From assembly GCA_050015895.1 (NCBI GenBank), contig JBEKAN010000067.1, forward strand, positions 1-14,412: 14,412 nt of DNA. The letters run 5' to 3'. How positions within the stretch are numbered: the first letter of the stretch is position 1; every line of letters starts with the position of its first letter. The notes under the pieces were generated by a model. That model was given only the letters and a program-made list of their open reading frames with translations, made no database searches and was not told where the DNA came from. Made by a program: the position numbers and the translations under genes. Below, in pieces: positions 7,588 through 12,965 of the stretch. This DNA comes from JBEKOF01 sp050015895. Its GTDB lineage: Bacteria; Verrucomicrobiota; Verrucomicrobiia; Limisphaerales; Palsa-1400.

Positions 7588-7824
7588 AAACCCAAAAAGA
7601 ATAATATGAATACAAAAATACAAGAAGGTCAATTAGTGGACGGGAAAACGCTCCTGGAAAACCTGTTCCCAAAGAACTGCCGCCCGTGTCTGCGCTGGCT
7701 GAGAAACCAGCAGCGCAGCGGCAAAATCCCATCAACGAAAATCGGCAGGCTGGTTTTCTTCGACCCAGAGGAAGTGCGTCAAGCGATATTTCAAAAACAT
7801 CAAACCCCGGAGCAAGGCAAATAA
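7582..7824 (+). CDS. Small helix-turn-helix protein, excisionase (Xis)-like
   Basis: An 80-residue protein with a winged-helix/HTH_17-type core at about residues 33-72: 'RPCLRWLRNQQRSGKIPSTK' followed by 'IGRLVFFDPEEVRQAI'. This is the pattern of excisionases and MerR-like directionality factors, where 'W...R.GKIP..KIGR' is the recognition helix and wing. It follows the integrase and directly abuts the Rep-like gene (TAA 7822-7824, next ATG at 7825), suggesting an operon. Its likely jobs are steering the integrase toward excision and repressing the operon. An in-frame ATG at 7606 is an alternative start; neither has a strong ribosome-binding site, and the longer form is given because its start lies at the edge of the inverted repeat. 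Confidence 0.75.
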   Translation: MRKPKKNNMNTKIQEGQLVDGKTLLENLFPKNCRPCLRWLRNQQRSGKIPSTKIGRLVFFDPEEVRQAIFQKHQTPEQGK

Positions 7825-8640
7825 ATGAGCGCGAAAATCATGGGCCAGGTGTATGACTTGGATTTGTCGAGTCGAGAACAATCGGTGTTATTGGCAATGG
7901 CAGACCACGCAGACCACGAAGGGGGGAACATATTTCCAAGAGTCGGATTGATCGCATGGAAGATCAAATGCAGCCCAAGAACAGTGCAGCGGGCAATGAG
8001 GTGCCTGGAACAAAAGGGGATTTTGGAGAGGGTCAGGGAGCGACCAGGGAGAACAACGATTTACAAAATCAACATCAAGGCAGGGAAGTTAAAGGCGCGT
8101 TACCGTGAGGGCACCGCTGACAATTTGTCACCCCTGACAAATTGTCACCAGCGGCAGAGCTCAGGCGCGGGAGCGGTGACAGAATCGTGCCAGGGGAGGA
8201 GTGACACAGTGATGTCACCCATAACCGTCAGAGAACCAGAAAAAAAGCGTTTAGCTAATCGTTTAAACGATTACCCGGGAAGCACCCAGCCTAAACGCGT
8301 TTGCGAGAGCGAGAGTGAAATCCAGAAGAAGACAGAGCGCGAAGGAAGATTGATGTCGAAAGCACGGGATCTGATCGGAAGAGAGACCATGGATCGCGAC
8401 GGCGGCTTTGTTCGCACGTTAATCCGGGAAGACCCAGAAAGGGCGGAGAAGGTGCTGGCGGATTTGGAAAACGCTTTGAAAGAGGGCCGGACAGTCAGAA
8501 ACCGATTTGGATATTTTATTGACACATGGAAGCGTTTTGGTAAACGCGTTTTAGAAAGTCCAGGAGAGCCAGAGAATACAAGCGGACAAGGGAGGGGAGG
8601 AGAAAGAGGAGAGGTGATGAGCCAATGCAAAAGTTTGTAA
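7825..8640 (+). CDS. Replication-initiator-like winged-helix protein (HTH_36 type)
   Basis: A 271-residue protein with two conserved-looking parts and a loose linker. Residues 15-85 ('SSREQSVLLAMADHAD' to 'PGRTTIYKI') match the HTH_36 winged-helix fold found in plasmid and phage replication proteins, with recognition helix 'SPRTVQRAMRCLEQKGIL'. Residues 88-175 are low-complexity and hydrophilic. Residues 176-241 form a helical C-terminal unit including 'GGFVRTLIREDPERAEKVLADLENAL' region features and 'RFGYFIDTWKRFG'. The linker DNA holds the TGACA cluster and an 18-bp palindrome, as in lambdoid O genes whose origin lies within the initiator gene. AAGG about 8 bp before the ATG is a plausible ribosome-binding site. 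It overlaps the next gene by 16 bp. A role as transcription regulator instead of replication initiator cannot be excluded. Confidence 0.65.
   Translation: MSAKIMGQVYDLDLSSREQSVLLAMADHADHEGGNIFPRVGLIAWKIKCSPRTVQRAMRCLEQKGILERVRERPGRTTIYKINIKAGKLKARYREGTADNLSPLTNCHQRQSSGAGAVTESCQGRSDTVMSPITVREPEKKRLANRLNDYPGSTQPKRVCESESEIQKKTEREGRLMSKARDLIGRETMDRDGGFVRTLIREDPERAEKVLADLENALKEGRTVRNRFGYFIDTWKRFGKRVLESPGEPENTSGQGRGGERGEVMSQCKSL
8118..8217. repeat. Cluster of TGACA/TGTCA half-sites inside the rep-like gene (candidate origin or operator)
   Basis: Two 13-bp palindromes, TGACAATTTGTCA (8118-8130) and TGACAAATTGTCA (8135-8147), sit 17 bp apart centre to centre. Three more half-sites follow at 8177-8181, 8202-8206 and, inverted, 8213-8217. 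Seven 5-bp half-sites in 100 bp is far above chance. They fall in the protein's linker (about residues 98-131), where the coding constraint is low. Confidence 0.65.
8247..8302. repeat. Nested palindromes in the rep-like gene (possible origin element)
   Basis: An exact 18-bp palindrome, TAATCGTTTAAACGATTA (8256-8273), lies between inverted 8-mers GCGTTTAG (8247-8254) and CTAAACGC (8291-8298). AAACGCGTTT, itself a palindrome, is at 8293-8302 and recurs at 8542-8551 beside another GCGTTT (8532-8537). The local AT-rich core next to the half-site cluster resembles a DNA-unwinding or initiator-binding region. Confidence 0.5.
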
Positions 8641-9095
8641 CGGTCAACAGACTTTCGGAAATCACCCGGGCGGATCGCAGATCGGTAAAGAAATGGCTCG
8701 CAATAGAAGGAGTAGAGCCAGCCAATGAGGGGGAAAAGCCGGCCAGATACGACATGGAGAGGGCGGTCGCGGCAATCGCCAAGCACAAGGATAAACGAGC
8801 CAAGAACGACCCAAACGTTGATCCAAAAACCGGGCTGACATGGTTTCAGTTGAAAACGAAGGCGGAGGCGTTGACAAAAATGCGTGAATTAAAGTTGGCG
8901 GAGGCGATGGACAGGAAGCAACTCATGAAGATGGAGGACTACCAGGAGGTGATGTGCATAATTTTTGAGGGGATCGAAGCTATGCCGGACAAGATCGGAA
9001 GCATATTAGGTTTGACAGAAGAGCAAAAGAGAACTATCCAGAACGTGTGCGATGATTTCAGGAAAGTGACAGCAGGGAAAATCGAGGAATTATGA
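8625..9095 (+). CDS. Terminase small subunit / Nu1-like DNA-binding protein
   Basis: A 156-residue protein. Residues 4-55 form a winged HTH of the kind that opens Nu1-type small terminases ('VNRLSEITRADRRSVKKWLA ... YDMERAVAAI'). Residues 72-156 are helical: 'TWFQLKTKAEALTKMRELKL', then 'EAMDRKQLMKMEDYQEVM', then 'IEAMPDKIGSILGL'. That is the usual layout of DUF1441/Nu1-like phage packaging proteins ('K..AE..KLE...A...G.L....', then '...P.ki..ll'). Small terminases recognise pac/cos DNA and recruit the large subunit. Here no large terminase follows, as in phage-inducible islands that redirect a helper's packaging. GAGGTGA (8611-8617) is a good ribosome-binding site 7 bp before the ATG. The gene overlaps the rep-like one by 16 bp. 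A generic HTH regulator remains possible. Confidence 0.6.
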   Translation: MQKFVTVNRLSEITRADRRSVKKWLAIEGVEPANEGEKPARYDMERAVAAIAKHKDKRAKNDPNVDPKTGLTWFQLKTKAEALTKMRELKLAEAMDRKQLMKMEDYQEVMCIIFEGIEAMPDKIGSILGLTEEQKRTIQNVCDDFRKVTAGKIEEL

Positions 9096-9160
9096 AGGAG
9101 GCTGGTCGGAAAAAGGGCAAAAGATGGGGGTGTGGTGGAGGAGCAATAGTTTTTTTCTGA
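9092..9160 (+). CDS. Possible 22-residue reading frame overlapping the terS-like stop (ATGA)
   Basis: ATG 9092-9094 overlaps the TGA at 9093-9095. The frame (M-K-E-A-G-R-K-K-G-K..., ending in hydrophobic residues) stops at 9160 after a T-rich run. It could be a genuine tiny coupled gene, or the first codons of a gene lost by frameshift or deletion. I recognise no homology. Confidence 0.2.
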   Translation: MKEAGRKKGKRWGCGGGAIVFF

Positions 9161-9283
9161 AAGCAGCCACACGGCGGACATCCGCGACCCGTCAAGGCAA
9201 ACGAGCTCAAGGAGAACCTAAACTCAAAGGGGCAACCAAAAGGATGGATTGACACAACTAACGAGAGGTCAACAAGTTGCAAC

Positions 9284-9309
9284 ATAAACCATCAGGATAA
9301 ACCATCTGG
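9284..9309 (+). repeat. 13-bp tandem repeat, two copies
   Basis: ATAAACCATCAGG (9284-9296) is followed without gap by ATAAACCATCTGG (9297-9309), differing at one base. It lies in the AT-richer part of the gene-free stretch. Confidence 0.6.
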
Positions 9310-9343
9310 ATTGGAACAAGGAAAGAGGAATCCCAGAAATAAG

Positions 9344-9397
9344 CAAAATCGGGATGACCAAAATCGCCCGCAAAATTTCGGAGGCTGGCAAAAATCG
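9344..9397 (+). repeat. Iteron-like CAAAATCG repeats
   Basis: CAAAATCG occurs at 9344-9351 and 9359-9366, with variants CAAAATTTCG at 9371-9380 and CAAAAATCG at 9389-9397. All four copies are in the same orientation, with starts 12-18 bp apart. This resembles iterons or a pac-like site, but no cognate protein is identified. Confidence 0.4.
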
Positions 9398-9468
9398 CGG
9401 GGAGAGCCTATACGTCAATTGACAGCGAACGGAGATAATCAGTTGGCCCGATATCCCCAGAAAAGCAA

Positions 9469-9533
9469 ATTCGCTCGTTTTGTGGCGCATTCGAACGCCA
9501 GGGGAAAGCGAACGCCAGCGAGCGCGAGCGAAT
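9469..9533. repeat. Inverted repeat with internal direct repeat
   Basis: ATTCGCTCG (9469-9477) and CGAGCGAAT (9525-9533) are exact inverted copies. Between them CGAACGCCAG occurs twice (9492-9501 and 9509-9518), and TGGCG/CGCCA (9483-9487, 9496-9500) can form a small hairpin. It opens the GC-rich part of the gene-free region. Confidence 0.5.
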
Positions 9534-10418
9534 GTCAGGCGCGCGGAACCGACGGACGGTGTTTGCGTTAGCATGTTGGCGGCTGCGCGCGTTCCGCCGT
9601 CGCTCTGGCCGCCCCGCCACCCTCCGGCCAGCCCACGCGCCGTCTGGGGCAGTCGGACTCCAGGCTCCGGCGCGGGGACGCTTCCACTCGCGCGCATAGG
9701 AGGCGGTTTCCGGCAGTGATGTTGGCCCGCATTTCTGTGGTCGGGGCAATCGAACGGTTTCTGCGCGCGCGAGTGGGGCGGAAAGGAAACCCCACAACCC
9801 AAGGTCAGAAATCCCCATTGCCCGGGGAATTGCCCTTTTGCCCGCCCCTTTGGCCCGAAAGACAAAAGCCACCCCGTTGCCCAAACACCGCCGAGAGCGC
9901 ATGTCGTTTCCGGCTACGCTTCTCACCGAGCTTGCGAGGCTGGGCCTGCAACGAAATGCGGAGTGCGGCCCCGCGCGCCCACGACCGCCGACGAGTCGCC
10001 TCCAGCAGCTTCCAGCGACACATCGGCTGCGGACGGGGCCTGACTTCGCCAATTCAAGCCGGTTCCACTCCGCTCCATTTCAGCGCCAGCCGGTGAACCG
10101 CTCCACCGGCCCGCGCTTCCATTCCACTGCGTTACACCGCCTCAAATCGGCGAAGACAGGCCGACCCCGGCGCGGTGAGCGCGAAAGTTCTCGCCAAGTC
10201 CCGTCAGCCGGCAAGCCGCGCATCAGGGCCTTGTCGAAACTTCCGCCCTCACATCGCCCCCAAATCAGTCCGGCCAATGGCGTCCAAGCTCCGCGTCTGG
10301 CCTTCCGCCCGGCCGCAGCCCCTCCGGGCGACGGCCCAGCCCCGGATCCTGGCCGCCAATCGCCAGAAGATCGCGCCCGCGCGGCCCAATCGTTGCCAGA
10401 GGACTGCTTTGCTTTGCG

Positions 10419-10726
10419 TCGGGGTGGCACGGGGACTGCAAATCCCAGCCTACGCACAACGGACTGTTGGCTTCAATTGCCGCCCCGGTGTCAGGGAACC
10501 CGGCACAGCCACCCTGTCACCGGGGACCCCGCCGTCAGGCATGAAGGCCCCGACGCGCCATCGCGGACTCAGGCCGACGCGGGCCAACATGTCCAGACGG
10601 CCCGGCAATCGAAGCCAACATCCGTTGTGCGACGGTGGGGAGGGCGAGTCCAGCCAAGCCGCAGACCCGCGCGCCAAGAACCCCGGCTTGGCAGGCACGT
10701 CCCGCGCAGTCCCCGTGCCACCCCGA
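10419..10726. repeat. Nested long inverted repeats (candidate structured RNA or MITE-like element)
   Basis: The outer arms 10419-10439 and 10706-10726 are exact 21-bp inverted copies (left arm begins TCGGGGTGGCACGG). The inner arms 10454-10482 and 10603-10630 pair over 28 bp with one bulge and one mismatch (left arm begins GCACAACGGACTGTTGG). Inside them, 10483-10525 forms a hairpin: CCCCGGTG/CACCGGGG, a T-T mismatch, then CAGGG/CCCTG. Outer arms flanked by GCG on both sides could mean a 3-bp target duplication. Both outer arms translate to 'QSPCHP' in opposite directions, like the 'CHPERSE' spurious peptides that arise from intergenic repeat elements. Confidence 0.75.
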
Positions 10727-11122
10727 GCGCACCGCGGCTCAATTCAGTCAGTGGGGGGAGGAAGGGGGGAACATCATTCAGCTGCGCTTCATTACGGGCA
10801 AATCGCCTGTGCCGCGCCCGGAGACCCATCGCAGCACAGCCGACATGCCAGCGAGGGAGGCCAGAGAAAGGTTGGCGTACCTTTCCGATCCAATGGAGGT
10901 TGGAGCGGTGGGAGGAAACGAGGCAGAGCAAGAGGAATAGCCAAAAAGGTGGTTCACGAAGCCATTCGGGCTGATCCAAAAGGTGAAAAAAAGCAGAATA
11001 GAGGGCAAATACGCACGTTTTGGCGAGCGGAAAGAGGCACCGAAACCAAAAATATCTTATTCGTAAGTGCTTTATGGATAGCCAGTTAGATAGATTATGC
11101 CAAGGAGCACTAAAGAAATCCG

Positions 11123-11153
11123 TTGACGAGACGATAAGAGTATCATATGATAC
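11123..11153 (+). promoter_or_regulatory. Promoter of the TAC operon with overlapping 14-bp palindromic operator
   Basis: TTGACG (11123-11128), a 17-bp spacer and TATGAT (11146-11151) form a near-consensus sigma70-type promoter. The -10 box lies within the exact palindrome GTATCATATGATAC (11140-11153). Transcription would begin near 11158, a few bases before the toxin ATG at 11163. The HTH antitoxin encoded downstream is the natural repressor, as type II antitoxins usually autoregulate by binding such palindromes. Confidence 0.7.
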
Positions 11154-11162
11154 CGAGGATGA

Positions 11163-11561
11163 ATGAACAACGACACGCCCACCAGGCCGTCAAATCACGA
11201 AAAACACAAGAAGATCTCGGATGCTTTGGCGGCCATCAGCGCAGGTAAGCGCATGGTGGTGGTACAAGAAAAGCACCTCTCCAGCGATTTGGATGAGTTG
11301 AGCATTGAGAGTGAAGAGCTTTGGAGTGTAATGGGCATACTCGTAAAAGAGATCCAAGACTGCGGACCAGAGAAATGTTACGCAGGATGCCACCCGCCGA
11401 CAAGATCGTATGAGCCTGAAATAAGAGATGAGGAGCTTTGGGCATATTCGTGGCCCAGCGCCCACTTCGGATTTCAGATGTATATCAAGTTTGTGATGAG
11501 ACAAAATGCGACGGGCGAATGGGTTTATTTGCACCTGAGGGTGCATCGCGACGAAACATGA
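11163..11561 (+). CDS. MqsR-like toxin of a toxin-antitoxin-chaperone system
   Basis: A 132-residue protein first in a three-gene unit. After an N-terminal tail (1-15), residues 17-60 ('KISDALAAISAGKRMVVVQE' region and 'DLDELSIESEELWSVMGIL') match the opening helices of MqsR, where a Leu-rich 'V...V.AG.V' helix and 'D...G' helix precede the ribonuclease sheet. The end ('MYIKFVM' 106-112 and 'VYLHLRVHRDE' 121-131) matches the final strands ('VYLKI...LIVSF') that carry MqsR's active tyrosine. MqsR toxins are RelE-fold, ribosome-independent mRNA interferases. GAGG about 6 bp before the ATG is a ribosome-binding site. Family membership rests on weak sequence resemblance plus strong context (MqsA-like and SecB-like neighbours, same order as mqsRA). 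Another RelE-superfamily toxin is possible. Confidence 0.62.
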   Translation: MNNDTPTRPSNHEKHKKISDALAAISAGKRMVVVQEKHLSSDLDELSIESEELWSVMGILVKEIQDCGPEKCYAGCHPPTRSYEPEIRDEELWAYSWPSAHFGFQMYIKFVMRQNATGEWVYLHLRVHRDET

Positions 11562-12337
11562 ACACGAATGATTATTTGTTGTGCACGCGGTGCAACGGGG
11601 AGGAATTCACGCTCAAGCCGGATGCCGTGATTGAGCAGGAGTTCAAGGGAGAGCGCGTCAGCGTGGAAACAGGGGGCATGGTGTGCAACAGGTGCGGCCA
11701 TGTGGCCTTGGCAGAAGAGCAGTTGGGGGATCTCCGCCGAGCAACAGCCGATGCTTACCGCGTGAAACATGGCAGGCTGACGAGCGACGAAATAAAAGCC
11801 ATTCGTGAGGATCTGGGCAAGACTCAGATCGAGTTTGCCGAATTCTTACGGGTCGGGTTGGCAAGCGTTAAGCGATGGGAAACCTGGCTGGTGCAGGACG
11901 CAAGCAGCGACGAGTTGATTCGAGTGAAGTACAAGATGGCCCACGCCATGAGGAGTGCGGCCGCGATGGCATGGGGCACCCAGGTCATTTTCCCAGCGCA
12001 ACAGCAAATAAGCATTGCGTGGGCGGACCTTGCACAAGGTGGCAAGCAATATCTCGCGGTTCTGGACGAAGTGCGAATCGCGCCTGGGATGGCAATCGCC
12101 ACAGCCTCAGTACCGGCATGGCTGAACGAAGGGATGTGGTCGGTGGGAATGACGTGGGCGCCGGCCGAGAAAGAAGAGAGATCGCAAGAGCGAGGGTTTT
12201 GTGGGCCAGTGCAGGCCCGTAATCTTCACGGTCGCCCACCGCCGGAGCAAAGCGACGAAAGTCGCTTTTCTTTCCCAATGCCGTCCGAGGGGAGGAGGGC
12301 ATCGGAAAAGAAAACGACCATGAGAAGAAGCACATGA
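11558..12337 (+). CDS. MqsA-like zinc-finger/HTH antitoxin with long C-terminal extension
   Basis: A 259-residue protein, about twice the length of classical MqsA. Cys9-x2-Cys12 and Cys43-x2-Cys46 form the N-terminal zinc site that binds the toxin. Residues 75-112 ('TSDEIKAIREDLGKTQIEFAEFL' region and 'SVKRWE') are the YgiT/MqsA-type XRE helix-turn-helix. Residues 115-259 are extra: a predicted folded part to about 180, a Trp-rich hydrophobic patch 'SVPAWLNEGMWSVGMTW' (184-200), and a basic low-complexity tail. In chaperone-dependent antitoxins an added C-terminal segment (ChAD) binds the SecB-like partner; in the M. tuberculosis HigA1 case a 'VPTW' motif is central, and 'VPAW' here is similar. 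The start at 11558 is chosen over an in-frame ATG at 11438 because it overlaps the toxin stop as ATGA and the zinc finger follows directly. It neutralises the toxin and probably represses the operon. Confidence 0.82.
   Translation: MNTNDYLLCTRCNGEEFTLKPDAVIEQEFKGERVSVETGGMVCNRCGHVALAEEQLGDLRRATADAYRVKHGRLTSDEIKAIREDLGKTQIEFAEFLRVGLASVKRWETWLVQDASSDELIRVKYKMAHAMRSAAAMAWGTQVIFPAQQQISIAWADLAQGGKQYLAVLDEVRIAPGMAIATASVPAWLNEGMWSVGMTWAPAEKEERSQERGFCGPVQARNLHGRPPPEQSDESRFSFPMPSEGRRASEKKTTMRRST
12203..12270 (+). terminator. Hairpins within the antitoxin 3' end, one resembling an intrinsic terminator/attenuator
   Basis: AAAGCGAC (12249-12256), a GAAA tetraloop and GTCGCTTT (12261-12268) make an 8-bp hairpin followed by TTCTTT. 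Upstream, GGGCC/GGCCC around AGTGCA (about 12203-12218) forms another stem. Both are inside the coding region for the low-complexity antitoxin tail, before the chaperone gene at 12334. Partial termination could lower chaperone output relative to toxin and antitoxin. Confidence 0.4.
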
Positions 12338-12810
12338 AAGCGCTCTCGCCATTACAGTTACAGCAGCACTTTTTCACGCATGTTTCCGTGCATGCGAACG
12401 TCAAAGGCACACCAAAGGGTAATTTGAACTTGGAGCCGACGTTTTTGATGCAGAAAAATGCGGAGAATGAGCGGCAATGGGTCCTGGTGCTTCGAGTCAT
12501 TTTGAAAAGCAACGATCCAGAAGCGCCCTTTCTTTACGAGGCGGATATTGGAATTCAGGGGCTGGTGGAGATTCACGAGAGTTTTCCTGCTGAAAGGCGC
12601 GAACAGGTCGCCGCGGTAAATGGCCTAAGCCTGTTATATTCGGCAATCCGGGAAATTGTGCTCAATGTGACGGCGCGGTCGCCAAACGGGCCGGTATGCC
12701 TCCCGACGCTCAATTTCGCGGAGGTGGTGGCGGAGCAGGAAGCCCAACAGAAGTTGAGCAATCGTGGGAGTGATTCAGGCCAAACAAGCGTGGCCTCAAG
12801 CCAGAAGTAA
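12334..12810 (+). CDS. SecB-like chaperone of the TAC system
   Basis: A 158-residue protein, the length of SecB (about 155). The C-terminal half carries the SecB pattern: 'VNGLSLLYSAIREIVLNVTA' (95-114), then 'RSPNGPVCLPTLNF' (115-128), equivalent to SecB's 'LFPYARE.I...VSRG.FP.L.L.P.NF', followed by a helical tail 129-140. The strand region 16-80 ('HVSVHANVKG', 'WVLVLRVILKS', 'FLYEADIGIQGLVEI') matches the SecB beta-sheet. In TAC systems this solitary SecB-like protein binds the antitoxin's C-terminal extension, protects it from proteases and so keeps the toxin inactive; a cytosolic role is expected. Its ATG overlaps the antitoxin stop (ATGA). It is not the housekeeping SecB, given the operon. 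Confidence 0.82.
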   Translation: MKALSPLQLQQHFFTHVSVHANVKGTPKGNLNLEPTFLMQKNAENERQWVLVLRVILKSNDPEAPFLYEADIGIQGLVEIHESFPAERREQVAAVNGLSLLYSAIREIVLNVTARSPNGPVCLPTLNFAEVVAEQEAQQKLSNRGSDSGQTSVASSQK

Positions 12811-12965
12811 GGGAGCGTCGTTAAAAAACTCGCTGGAGAGGCAATCGAAGAAGGCGAGAGGGTGGGACGTGAGGGAGACAGGACAGAATCCATACGAAAG
12901 CGCCTTTTTTGCTCGAATTCCAGCCTGAACCGGCCATCATACAACCGAACCCAAGACACGGAACC

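Larger units (their letters stand above)
9161..11122. other. Two-kilobase region without a convincing gene; repetitive and highly foldable
   Basis: Between the terS-like gene and the TAC promoter I find no reading frame with a recognisable domain. GC-rich DNA leaves long stop-free frames on both strands (for example 9838-10974 plus and 9408-10052 minus). Their translations are rich in Pro, Arg, Ser and Gly, have no domain pattern, overlap one another and lack ribosome-binding sites. The stretch contains iteron-like repeats (9284-9397), an inverted-repeat head (9469-9533) and a nested set of long inverted repeats (10419-10726). The minus strand is G-rich over about 9840-10740. It could be a large structured RNA, a repeat-derived insertion or decayed DNA. 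Confidence 0.6.

Noticed and set aside
7348..9397. CRISPR-like array
   Set aside because: The short repeats (8-13 bp) occur in two to four copies with irregular or tiny gaps, there are no 25-40-bp repeats with uniform spacers, and no cas genes.
9408..10052. 214-codon minus-strand frame and the overlapping one at 9269-9865
   Set aside because: The translation is unlike any family I recognise, it begins at a TTG with no ribosome-binding site, and it overlaps an equally open plus frame.
9838..10974. 378-codon plus-strand frame, and the overlapping 304-codon frame at 10175-11089
   Set aside because: Both overlap each other and minus-strand frames, and are Pro/Arg/Ser-rich without a domain, membrane segment or ribosome-binding site. 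They run through long inverted repeats, so they are most likely stop-poor GC-rich DNA.
11074..11166. 30-codon frame ending in an ATGA overlap with the toxin gene
   Set aside because: The strong promoter at 11123-11151 lies inside it, so the main transcript would not include it. No ribosome-binding site precedes its ATG. The overlap is probably chance, though not fully excluded.
11438..11557. Longer antitoxin start 40 codons upstream at 11438
   Set aside because: It would overlap most of the toxin's C-terminal coding sequence. The ATG at 11558 gives the zinc finger right at the N-terminus and a 4-bp coupling overlap.
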